Shown: positions 8,849 through 16,362 of the stretch, piece after piece
Layout of the letters: every line of letters begins with the position of its first letter
Position numbering within the stretch: position 1 is the stretch's first letter
DNA from: DTU052 sp050951725
Lineage (GTDB): Bacteria > Bacillota > Syntrophomonadia > Syntrophomonadales > DTU052
Direction of reading: 5' to 3'
DNA length: 64,000 nt
Assembly (NCBI GenBank): GCA_050951725.1
Contig: JBMNJO010000015.1
Span: 1 to 64,000, forward strand
Position numbers and translations under genes: made by a program
The notes under the pieces: generated by a model
What the model was told of the DNA's origin: nothing
Database searches by the model: none
What the model saw: the letters and a program-made list of their open reading frames with translations, nothing else

Positions 8849-9588
8849 CCTTCATCTCCCCCAACTCTGCAATTTGCTATTCGTTCGGCCGGTATCCCCA
8901 GCTTCTCAACCAGGCGGGTCCCATATTCCAACTCCCCCACAGTATCGTAAAAATGTGCATCACTGCTGATTATAAACTTCGCTCCTGCCCGGAAGGCGAT
9001 CTCCACATCCTCCAGTTCCGGGTGGTGATGCCCGCAGTTTATCTCAAACAGGACATTCTCCCGGACACAGGCCCGGGCAACCTCCTCCACATCAACCTCA
9101 AAGAACAGCCCGGGGTGGGAGAGTATATCCACCGGGTTGTTCTCCAGGGCCGCCACTACGGCCCTGGTATTGGCGTTTACTGCCTTCTGCCGCCGGCCGC
9201 GACTCAGGTGACGCAGATGATTGCGCCCGAACAGCCGATAGCCATCCCGAATATTGGCGGGAACGGAATACGGATGCAGGCCACAGATCAGTACATCCAG
9301 CTGCTCACAAACTGCCGGTGGTACATCGAGCTTCCCCTCCAGGTCTATTATATTGGCCTCGGCCCCGGCCAATACCCGAATTCCGGGAATTTCCAGGCCA
9401 TGAATCTCCTCCAGAACCCGGCGGTAGCTGTCGAGGTTCTTAACCCCGGAAACTATAACATTGGGGCCGTGATCGGTTATGGCCACCTCTGAAAGACCCC
9501 GCTGACGGGCCGCGTCTGCTATTCTCTCCACTGATTCCTTCCCATCACTGTAGCGGGAATGCGTGTGGTAGTCCCCATAGTATTTCAA
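8812..9588 (-). CDS. PHP-domain metal-dependent phosphoesterase
   Basis: This PHP-family protein of about 258 residues has the N-terminal DYHTHSRYSDG motif, then ITDHG, LAGAEANI, DILSHPG and a C-terminal SSDAH that supply metal ligands. TTG at 9588 was chosen as start because AGGTG lies 6 bases upstream; a TTG at 9624 would add 12 residues without a ribosome site. Relatives include histidinol-phosphatase-like and nucleotide phosphoesterases, and the substrate is unknown. Its end overlaps rapZ by 37 bp. Confidence 0.85.
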   Translation of the reverse strand: MKYYGDYHTHSRYSDGKESVERIADAARQRGLSEVAITDHGPNVIVSGVKNLDSYRRVLEEIHGLEIPGIRVLAGAEANIIDLEGKLDVPPAVCEQLDVLICGLHPYSVPANIRDGYRLFGRNHLRHLSRGRRQKAVNANTRAVVAALENNPVDILSHPGLFFEVDVEEVARACVRENVLFEINCGHHHPELEDVEIAFRAGAKFIISSDAHFYDTVGELEYGTRLVEKLGIPAERIANCRVGGDEGWTGKRKQSKHW

Positions 9589-9679
9589 ACATTTCACCTC
9601 AGACTGCTGTCTGCAATCCTGCAAAAGGGGCTTTTGTTAAGCTGTCCCGGTTCTATCTTCCGCCATTGATGGCTAAATA

Positions 9680-9775
9680 TCATTCTTTACCAATCAGGTC
9701 CCGAACCTGCTGCCGGTTCAGGAATATGCCGGTTGCCTTCCGGTCCTTTATGAATCCATTCGGCCCCAGCTGCAT
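9680..9775 (-). CDS. Possible 31-residue small protein coupled to the ROK kinase
   Basis: ATG follows directly on the TAA stop of the ROK kinase, with GAAAGAGGG inside the kinase end as a possible ribosome site. The peptide starts MQLGPNGFIKDRKATG and ends with a short charged helix-like stretch (RQQVRDLIGKE). I recognise no family. It could be a coupled small protein or a chance reading frame in a 150-base gap. Confidence 0.3.
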   Translation of the reverse strand: MQLGPNGFIKDRKATGIFLNRQQVRDLIGKE

Positions 9776-10753
9776 TTACCCTCTTTCGGTTGGTAACCTC
9801 AGCTTACTCTCAGCCAGGGCCAGACAGCCTATCAGCCCGGCCCGGCCTCCCAGCTTCGCCGGCAGGATCTTAAGGTTTTCACCTAAACTGGAATAAGCGC
9901 GTTCCTTAACCACCTGACGAACCCGGTCCAGCATGCCCGGGTAACCGGACAACCCGCCCCCGATCACTATGGCCCGGGGGTTAAACAGGTTGACCAGGTT
10001 GGCCACCCCAATCCCCAGGTAGCCTATGGCTTCTTCCATGATGCGGCCGGCCTCAGCATCCCCGCCAGTCGCGAGCTCCGCTATCAGGCGGGCGTCGATA
10101 TCCTCCAGGCGGCCCTTGACGGCTTCCCGCACCGCCCGGCACCGGCCCTGGGAAACCTCTTCCCGGGCGGCCCTGGCTATCGCGGTTCCCGAGGCCAGGG
10201 CCTCGAGACAGCCGTGGTTTCCGCATCCGCATACCGGGCCCCGCGGCAGGATGGTCATGTGGCCGAACTCTCCGGCCCCGCCATCGATCCCCCGGTAGAT
10301 CTCGCCATCTATGATGATACCCCCGCCGATCCCGGTACTGACTGTAAGGTAGAGCAGCACCTCATACTCCAGCGGATAACCGTAGGTGTATTCCCCCAGG
10401 GCTGCCAGGTTGGCGTCGTTGTCCACCCACACCGGTACCTGCAAGGCCCCCTGCAGTACCTCCCGCAGCGGGACCTGTTTCCATTTCAGGTTCGGAGCCT
10501 CGTAGATCAGGCCGGTTTCGCTGTTCAGCGGACCGGGAGCGCCAACCACCACCGCCTCGAGTTTCTGGCCCGGGGCGTACTCCTGCATCAGTTCGCCAAC
10601 CAAGCTGACCATCCGGTCCAAAACGGTCTCCAGGCCCTGGTCCGGCCGGGTGAGGACCAGTCTTTCGCCCATAAGCTGCCCCTGTTGGTCAAACAGGCCG
10701 GCCAGGATCTTGGTTCCTCCCAGATCGACACCGGCAATCATCCCTTGGACCAT
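9776..10753 (-). CDS. ROK-family sugar kinase (probable glucokinase)
   Basis: The product is 325 residues with the ROK layout: phosphate-binding GVDLGGTKI at the N-terminus, catalytic DNDANLAALGEY near residue 108, glycine-rich TVSTGIGGGIIIDG, and the zinc motif CGCGNHGCLE near residue 175. ROK proteins of this length without a DNA-binding domain are usually glucokinases or related hexose kinases. Together with pgi about 2.3 kb away and the HAD phosphatase, glucose phosphorylation is the likeliest role. The exact sugar is inference. Confidence 0.88.
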   Translation of the reverse strand: MVQGMIAGVDLGGTKILAGLFDQQGQLMGERLVLTRPDQGLETVLDRMVSLVGELMQEYAPGQKLEAVVVGAPGPLNSETGLIYEAPNLKWKQVPLREVLQGALQVPVWVDNDANLAALGEYTYGYPLEYEVLLYLTVSTGIGGGIIIDGEIYRGIDGGAGEFGHMTILPRGPVCGCGNHGCLEALASGTAIARAAREEVSQGRCRAVREAVKGRLEDIDARLIAELATGGDAEAGRIMEEAIGYLGIGVANLVNLFNPRAIVIGGGLSGYPGMLDRVRQVVKERAYSSLGENLKILPAKLGGRAGLIGCLALAESKLRLPTERG

Positions 10754-10936
10754 GCTTATACCTCAATAGTATTTTTTTGGTGTAAACGACTTAACCGTCC
10801 GCCATCGGTCGCTGCAGGTTCTAGCCGTAATCCTCAATCCAGGTTCACCAATATCCGGGGTACGGACACCATCCGGCGGAAAACTGACCCCCATGGCGTC
10901 ATGGTTGCAAGGGTTTGGCCGATAATGGTCACATTT

Positions 10937-11752
10937 TTAATCGGCAATGTCCTTCATTACCAAGTGCTGCAGGGCTGCGGCTACACCATCCTCATCATTG
11001 CTGGTGGTCACATAATCGGCATATTTCTTGACCTCAGGGGGCGCGTTGCCAACGGCCACCCCGACTCCAGCCCATTTCAGCATTTCTATATCATTATAGC
11101 TGTCACCGATGGCCATCACATCCTGGCGGTCAATGGCAAAGTACTCACTAACCGCCTGTAACGCGCGGCCTTTGGTAGCTTCCCGGTTCATAAATTCAAG
11201 ATAGTGAGGTTTGGAACGGGTTATGTAGAGTTGTTCTGAGAAACGATGTTGGAGTTGTGTTTCCATCTGCTGCAGATTCGGCAGATTATGGCTGATAATT
11301 ATGATCTTGGTGGGTTCCTCATTGGTCAGCCTGGCTGGCAGTTCCTTATCCACCACCGGTGTTACCCCGGCTAACTCTGCATAAGCCTGCCCTTCCGGGG
11401 TAAGAGACTCCATATACAGTATATCATTAAAATAGACCTGGTAATGGTAGCCTGCCTCGCGGGCAGTGTCTATCACCGGTGTAACCATATCACCAGGCAC
11501 CGTGCGATGATAAAGAACCTCACCGGAAACCGCATTCTTTACCAAGGCACCCTGGTAGGTTATGAGGGGGACATCCATCCCCAATTGCACGGCGTAACGC
11601 TGCGCGGAGCGAAACATCCTGCCGGTGGCCAGGGTTATTTTGACCCCCCGGTCCACCACCCGCTGCAGCATTCTGGTTGTTTGATCTGAGATCCGCAACC
11701 TCGAATCCAGCAGGGTATCATCCAGATCCATCGCTACCAATCGTATCGTCAT
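10937..11752 (-). CDS. Cof-type HAD-IIB phosphatase
   Basis: This protein of about 271 residues has haloacid dehalogenase motif I DLDDTLLD, motif II ATGRMF, a type IIB cap and motif IV GDSYNDIEML. Such enzymes dephosphorylate sugar phosphates or flavin nucleotides. Two starts are possible: ATG at 11773 and ATG at 11752. The inner one gives the usual family N-terminus (MTIRLVAMDLDD). The 13-bp palindrome GGTGCCTGGCACC lies between them. It is separate from the ROK gene by 183 bases with no visible gene. Confidence 0.88.
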   Translation of the reverse strand: MTIRLVAMDLDDTLLDSRLRISDQTTRMLQRVVDRGVKITLATGRMFRSAQRYAVQLGMDVPLITYQGALVKNAVSGEVLYHRTVPGDMVTPVIDTAREAGYHYQVYFNDILYMESLTPEGQAYAELAGVTPVVDKELPARLTNEEPTKIIIISHNLPNLQQMETQLQHRFSEQLYITRSKPHYLEFMNREATKGRALQAVSEYFAIDRQDVMAIGDSYNDIEMLKWAGVGVAVGNAPPEVKKYADYVTTSNDEDGVAAALQHLVMKDIAD

Positions 11753-11754
11753 AT

Positions 11755-11767
11755 GGTGCCTGGCACC
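11755..11767. repeat. 13-bp palindrome at the HAD gene start
   Basis: GGTGCCTGGCACC is a perfect palindrome around a central base, lying between the two candidate start codons of the HAD phosphatase gene. It resembles the ends of REP-type repeats in other bacteria. If transcribed it would form a hairpin over the translation start. Confidence 0.5.
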
Positions 11768-11815
11768 TTTCATAACTGTTTTCGTACAGGTTCGGTCTGA
11801 TATGCCGGTTAATAA

Positions 11816-12154
11816 TCAGTCCTTGATCAGCAGGCTGGTAAAGAAGCTGACGATTGACAGCACCAGGGCCGCAAGTATCGCTGCCCCAAAACCGTGGATA
11901 TCAAAGCCTTTGACCACAGCACTGGTCAGCCAGAGCATTAACCCGTTGATCACCAGGGTAAACAGACCCAGAGTAACAACATTAATCGGCAGGGTCAGCA
12001 GGACGACAACCGGGCGGATTATGGCATTGACTATACCCAGGATTATGGAACCAACTATGGCCCCCAGCCAGGTAACCTCGAAACCACTAATCAGGTATGC
12101 AGTAAGCAGCAGACCCAGGATATTAAGAATCCACCTAAATAACCATCTTGGCAT
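11816..12154 (-). CDS. Phage holin family IV (YvlD-like) small membrane protein
   Basis: This 112-residue protein is almost entirely hydrophobic with four predicted membrane helices. It has the conserved segments IVGSIILGIVNAIIRPVVV and LPINVVTLGLFTLVINGLML. The family is the four-helix 'mycobacterial phage holin' group, which includes B. subtilis YvlD. Despite the name, most members are chromosomal and not tied to a prophage. No phage genes surround it. Confidence 0.85.
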   Translation of the reverse strand: MPRWLFRWILNILGLLLTAYLISGFEVTWLGAIVGSIILGIVNAIIRPVVVLLTLPINVVTLGLFTLVINGLMLWLTSAVVKGFDIHGFGAAILAALVLSIVSFFTSLLIKD

Positions 12155-12442
12155 CTGAACCCTCCCCTAATCCCTTTATTTAATTTTATCAGAACCTCCG
12201 CAACCTATTCCAGGGAATCTTTGATCTCCCCTGCCGCCCCCCCGGGATAGGGGGTGTAAATTGCCGTTAAATGGTAACCTCCCTGCGTGAACCCCAAATT
12301 ATGCTGTTTGATCGCTTCCTTGATCTGGCCTGAGGATACCACAAGTTACGGGTTAGTATAGGCTCATCGCGAATTAATACAATTTGTAATTACAACGTAA
12401 AGCAATTTAGCATATCTTAATGAATGATTAGACAAAATGCTT

Positions 12443-12448
12443 TATAAT
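12443..12448 (+). promoter_or_regulatory. Putative -10 box of the RelB/RelE-type module
   Basis: TATAAT lies 24 bases before the antitoxin ATG in an AT-rich stretch that contrasts with the GC-richer surroundings. No clear -35 is seen. The rest of the 318-base gap 12155-12472 shows only a C/G-rich stretch (12236-12256) and no gene. Confidence 0.5.
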
Positions 12449-12472
12449 CAAGATGAGAAAGGAGCTGACACG

Positions 12473-12742
12473 ATGGCTAAGACAACCAGTTTAAATATTC
12501 GGGTCGATGAAGAGTTGAAACGCCAGGCGGATGCCATTTTTTCAGAACTGGGACTTAATATGTCCACAGCTATAAATATGTTCCTGCGTTATTCGGTCCG
12601 TTACGGCGGCATACCCTTTGATCTTCGCATCAAAAAGCCCAACGCAGATACTTTGGCAGCAATCGACGATGTCAACAACAACCGCAATATGAGCAAGACC
12701 TTTACCAGTATTGGTGATCTGATGGAAGACTTGCATGCTTAA
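12473..12742 (+). CDS. RelB/DinJ-family antitoxin
   Basis: The 89-residue product has the RelB/DinJ ribbon-helix-helix N-terminus (SLNIRVDEELKRQADAIFSE, then GLNMSTAINMFL), which binds operator DNA and dimerises. The C-terminal half should wrap the toxin. ATG at 12473 is preceded by GGAG; an ATG at 12437 overlaps the promoter and was rejected. The stop overlaps the toxin start by 8 bp, as expected for coupled antitoxin-toxin pairs. The plus-strand pair sits between minus-strand housekeeping genes, which suggests insertion by transfer. Confidence 0.88.
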   Translation: MAKTTSLNIRVDEELKRQADAIFSELGLNMSTAINMFLRYSVRYGGIPFDLRIKKPNADTLAAIDDVNNNRNMSKTFTSIGDLMEDLHA

Positions 12743-13007
12743 GATCAGATACTCCAGCAGGTTCAAAAAAGATTTTAAAACCATTATCAAGCGAGGCTAT
12801 GATGTTAAGCTTTTTGAAGAGGTGCTGCGTTATCTTATTGAGGAAAGGCCTCTGCCTCCAAAATACCTTGACCATCCGCTTTCCGGAAACTATGGCGGTC
12901 ATCGTGAATGTCATATCACCCCGGATTGGCTGCTTATATATAAAATTGAAAAAGGTATTTTAACCCTTACCCTTACACGAACAGGAACCCATAGCGATTT
13001 GTTTTGA
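12735..13007 (+). CDS. YafQ/RelE-family mRNA interferase toxin
   Basis: The product is 90 residues with the YafQ pattern: a basic N-terminus (SSRFKKDFKTIIKRGYD), then LPPKYLDHPLSGNYGGHRECHI, PDWLLIYKIE and a C-terminal TLTRTGTHSDLF. In this family the His, Asp and Phe residues of the HREC, DWLL and HSDLF segments cut mRNA at the ribosome. It overlaps the antitoxin and is followed by a terminator, so the module is complete and probably functional. Confidence 0.88.
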   Translation: MLKIRYSSRFKKDFKTIIKRGYDVKLFEEVLRYLIEERPLPPKYLDHPLSGNYGGHRECHITPDWLLIYKIEKGILTLTLTRTGTHSDLF

Positions 13008-13013
13008 ATTAGT

Positions 13014-13041
13014 GAAGCACGGGAACCCCCGTGCTTTCATT
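13014..13041 (+). terminator. Terminator of the RelB/RelE-type module
   Basis: An 8-bp stem AGCACGGG/CCCGTGCT with a 4-base loop is followed on the plus strand by TTCATTT. It overlaps the last codons of pgi on the other strand. Confidence 0.65.
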
Positions 13042-14434
13042 TAAGATTGTATTCCTCTACTAGTGGAGCCTCTTCGTAACGGGTGACCTCGGCCACATAA
13101 TGCTCCCGCCGGTCGACGTAACTCTCCCGGCCCATCAAGGCATAGGTTATGTTCTTGCCTTCTTCCACTCCCGGTTGGTCGAAAGGGTTAATGCCCCATA
13201 GCCTTCCGCTGAATACGGTCAGGGCCTGATAGAAATAGAACATTGCTCCCAGAGTCTCGGGAGAGTAATCCCGGGCGGTAATCCGGTAGCAGGGATTTCC
13301 GTCCTGGTGCAGGCTGATCTCGGTAGCCAGCTGTTGGATGTGCAGCTGCTGGTTCATGGTGTGTCCCTCAAAGTAGGCATACTCATCCGCCTGCGGAAAT
13401 ACGCCGGGAATTTCAACATCATGAGGAGGTTCTCCTACCTTCACAAACCCGTAGACTTTGTCCTGAGGCCCCTCTTTGAAGAGCTGCAGGAGTGAGTGTT
13501 GGTCGGTAGCCCCGATCGCATTGAGCGGAGTGGTTCCTGCCCGCATAACCTCACCGTTTAGGGACACTTTCTTCCCCAGACTCTCCCCCCATAACTGCAT
13601 GAACCACAGCCCAAAATCAGACAGGAGGCTGCCATAGTTGAACAGGACATGGATGGACCGGCCGTGCCTGGTCAGCATAAAAAGCCCGAGGGCCAAAGCC
13701 ATTAGAGCATTGGTCTTCGGTGGTTCCTCAGTAATCCTGCGGCGTATGGCCGAGGCACCTTCCAGCAGCTTCATGCAGTCAATTCCGATTATCTCGGCCG
13801 GTAACAAACCGACACAAGACAGGACCGAAAATCTCCCTCCCAGTTCCCGGGGTGTAAACAGCAGATTACAGTCCAGGTCATGAGCAATCCGGTTAATGCC
13901 GTTGTCAGCCTGGTCGCAGATAATCACTACGTCCCGTGGATTACCGCCTGCTTTCAGGTACTTCTGGAAGAAGTAGCTGAAGTTGGCTGCTGACTCGGCG
14001 GTGGATCCGGATTTGCTGATATAGATAAGAGCGGTCCTGCGCATATTCAGAATCCCTTCCAGCTTATGAGTCAGGGCCGGGTCGATATTATCCAGGATAA
14101 ACAGCCGCGGCCGGTTGTTAAGATTGTAGTACGGACCTCTCAGGAACTGCATGATCGCCCGGGCCCCCAGTGAGGATCCTCCGATCCCGATCAAGAGGAC
14201 GTCGCGATAATTCTCCCGGATTTTCCGCGCCAGACCCTTGATGTAAGGAATCTGACCGGTCTCGGTAAAAGGCAGGGTCAGGGGAAACCTCTCCTCTGCC
14301 AGCGAAGCACGAAATTCCTCAAACAGATCCTGGTAATGAGGTATTAACTCCTCCATCTCTGACCTGGCTGGAAGACCCATCCCTTCTGAATCTCCGAACA
14401 GGTGATTATATCTGATGCTCAACAAATCCGCCAC
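13037..14434 (-). CDS. pgi: Glucose-6-phosphate isomerase
   Basis: The 465-residue enzyme interconverts glucose 6-phosphate and fructose 6-phosphate. It shows the SIS-type phosphate-binding GIGGSSLGARAI near residue 82, KSGSTAES, GGRFSVLSCVGLLPAE, and the family signature GLWFMQLWGESLGKK near residue 280. Length is close to Firmicute PGI. It lies between the TA module terminator and uvrC on the same strand as uvrC, with a gap of 92 bases. Confidence 0.95.
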   Translation of the reverse strand: MADLLSIRYNHLFGDSEGMGLPARSEMEELIPHYQDLFEEFRASLAEERFPLTLPFTETGQIPYIKGLARKIRENYRDVLLIGIGGSSLGARAIMQFLRGPYYNLNNRPRLFILDNIDPALTHKLEGILNMRRTALIYISKSGSTAESAANFSYFFQKYLKAGGNPRDVVIICDQADNGINRIAHDLDCNLLFTPRELGGRFSVLSCVGLLPAEIIGIDCMKLLEGASAIRRRITEEPPKTNALMALALGLFMLTRHGRSIHVLFNYGSLLSDFGLWFMQLWGESLGKKVSLNGEVMRAGTTPLNAIGATDQHSLLQLFKEGPQDKVYGFVKVGEPPHDVEIPGVFPQADEYAYFEGHTMNQQLHIQQLATEISLHQDGNPCYRITARDYSPETLGAMFYFYQALTVFSGRLWGINPFDQPGVEEGKNITYALMGRESYVDRREHYVAEVTRYEEAPLVEEYNLK

Positions 14435-14526
14435 ATTATGCCCCCTTAATACAGGTAGTTAGACGGTCCCCATGCCTGTCTTACCCTACAGTTGCATTAT
14501 TCCCCGATTGGAATTGGGGAATCCAG

Positions 14527-16362
14527 TCAAACCTCCCGGTGGAAGAAGTCGTACACCGCCTGTGCGGCCCGGCGGTTCATGCCCGGGACCTGGGCCAGTT
14601 CCTCCACGGTGGCCTGCTTTATCTTTTCCACGCTGCCAAAGGCTTTCAGTAATTCCTGCCGGCGGCGTTCGCCGATACCCCCGATATGGTCCAGGACTGA
14701 AACCAGTGAGCGCTTGCGGACCCGCTTGCGGCTGTGTTCGATGGCAAACCGGTGGGCTTCGTCCCTGATGCGCTGCAGCAGCTTCAGGATCTCGCTGTTG
14801 CGCGGCCAGCGCTGGCCCTTGCTGTCACCGGGGCGGAACACCTCCTCATGCCTCTTGGCCAGCCCGATGACCGGGATATCCACCTCCAGTTCCCGCAGCA
14901 CCTGGTCCGCCGCATTGACCTGTCCCAGTCCGCCATCGACCATGATCAGATCCGGCATGGGCAGGAAGGCCTGGTCACCTCTGAGTCCGGCCTGCAGGCG
15001 CCGCCGCAGTACCGTGGCCATCGCCTGGTAATCATTATTCTGTTCCTCCAGTTTGAACCTCCGGTAGGACTTGCTGTCCTTGGTGCCGCCGGTAAACACC
15101 ACCATTGACCCTACAGTCTCCTCCCCGCCCAGGTGGGATATGTCGTAACACTCAATCCGTTCCGGCACTGTCTCCAGCCCCAGGACCCGGGCCAGTTCGA
15201 TCAGGACTCCCTGGGTGGTGTCATCCTGGCGCAGCCTTTCCTCCCACAGCAGGACGGCATTTTCCCGGGTCATATCCAGCAGGCCTTTCTTCTCACCGCG
15301 GACCGGAACCCTGATGGTGGTTCGCACACCACGGTTCTCACGCAGCCAGGACTCCAACAGATCCTTGTCCTCCGGGGTGTGGCTGACCAGGACCTCGGCT
15401 GGGATATCCGGGTTGTCACGGTAGTAGTGCTGAATAAAGAATGAGAAGACCTCTTCTTCTTCCTGGGCCAGGGAAGCCTGCAGCCGGTAGGAGTCCTTAC
15501 CCACCAGCCGCCCGCCGCGGATGCGAAAAACCACCACCAGTCGGTCCTTCTCCGAACCCGCCAGAGCGATAAGGTCAATCTCCAGCTGAGAGGATGAGAC
15601 CACCTTCTGGTCCTCCGACATTTTGCGGATTGCAGCCAGGGTATCGCGCAGGCGGCTGGCAGTTTCGAACTCCAGGTTCTGAGCGGCCACCTGCATCTCC
15701 GATTCCAGCTGCCGAACAAGACCGGCGGTATTCCCTTCCAGGAAAGATATAACCTGCTGGATCATTTCCATGTATTCCTCCCGGTCAACCTCACCGGTGC
15801 ACGGAGCCAGACAGCGCCCCAGGTCGCGGTTCAGACAGGGCCTGCTCCCCACCCGCAAATTCTTGCAGGTGCGGATGGGAAACAGGTCCGTCAGGAGCCG
15901 CATGATGTTTTTAAGGGCTGTAACATCAGCATAGGGTCCAAAGTAGCGGGATTCATCGTGGTGTTTCTCCCGGGTCATAATCATACGGGGGTAATCCTCC
16001 TGCAGGGTGATTTTCAGATAAGGGTAGCTCTTGTCATCCCGCAGCAGTATATTGTAGCGCGGCTGGTACGACTTGATCAGGTTGCTCTCCAAAATCAGGG
16101 CTTCCAGTTCGTTGGCGGTTACGATGTAATCGAAATCATTTACCCGGGACATCATGGCCCGCACTTTGGGGTCCAGCTTTACCGGGTCCTGGAAATAGCT
16201 GCGCAAACGGTTGCGCAGGATGCGCGCCTTACCAACGTAGATCACATCACCATTCAGGTTCTTAAACAAATAAACGCCCGGCAGCTGTGGAACTGCCTTG
16301 AGGCGTTGTTTGAGGTCTTCCAGTTTTTCCGGGTAATTATCGATGCCGTTGGGGGTACTCAA
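14527..16362 (-). CDS. uvrC: Excinuclease ABC subunit C
   Basis: This 611-residue protein makes both incisions in nucleotide excision repair. The N-terminal GIY-YIG nuclease (LPGVYLFKN and VIYVGKA, residues about 26-50) is followed by a UVR domain that contacts UvrB (about 200-235), the RNase H-like C-terminal nuclease and two helix-hairpin-helix motifs (LDHIGGIGERRRQELL, VPGMNRRAAQAVY). It overlaps the uvrA stop by 4 bp, giving a uvrB-uvrA-uvrC order on one strand. Confidence 0.97.
   Translation of the reverse strand: MSTPNGIDNYPEKLEDLKQRLKAVPQLPGVYLFKNLNGDVIYVGKARILRNRLRSYFQDPVKLDPKVRAMMSRVNDFDYIVTANELEALILESNLIKSYQPRYNILLRDDKSYPYLKITLQEDYPRMIMTREKHHDESRYFGPYADVTALKNIMRLLTDLFPIRTCKNLRVGSRPCLNRDLGRCLAPCTGEVDREEYMEMIQQVISFLEGNTAGLVRQLESEMQVAAQNLEFETASRLRDTLAAIRKMSEDQKVVSSSQLEIDLIALAGSEKDRLVVVFRIRGGRLVGKDSYRLQASLAQEEEEVFSFFIQHYYRDNPDIPAEVLVSHTPEDKDLLESWLRENRGVRTTIRVPVRGEKKGLLDMTRENAVLLWEERLRQDDTTQGVLIELARVLGLETVPERIECYDISHLGGEETVGSMVVFTGGTKDSKSYRRFKLEEQNNDYQAMATVLRRRLQAGLRGDQAFLPMPDLIMVDGGLGQVNAADQVLRELEVDIPVIGLAKRHEEVFRPGDSKGQRWPRNSEILKLLQRIRDEAHRFAIEHSRKRVRKRSLVSVLDHIGGIGERRRQELLKAFGSVEKIKQATVEELAQVPGMNRRAAQAVYDFFHREV

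Noticed and set aside
10214..11161. 315-residue plus-strand frame across the ROK and HAD genes
   Set aside because: It spans the antisense of two recognised genes and the gap between them, with no domain pattern.
11816..12154. Prophage lysis gene
   Set aside because: The holin family name is misleading here: no phage genes are near and the family is mostly chromosomal.
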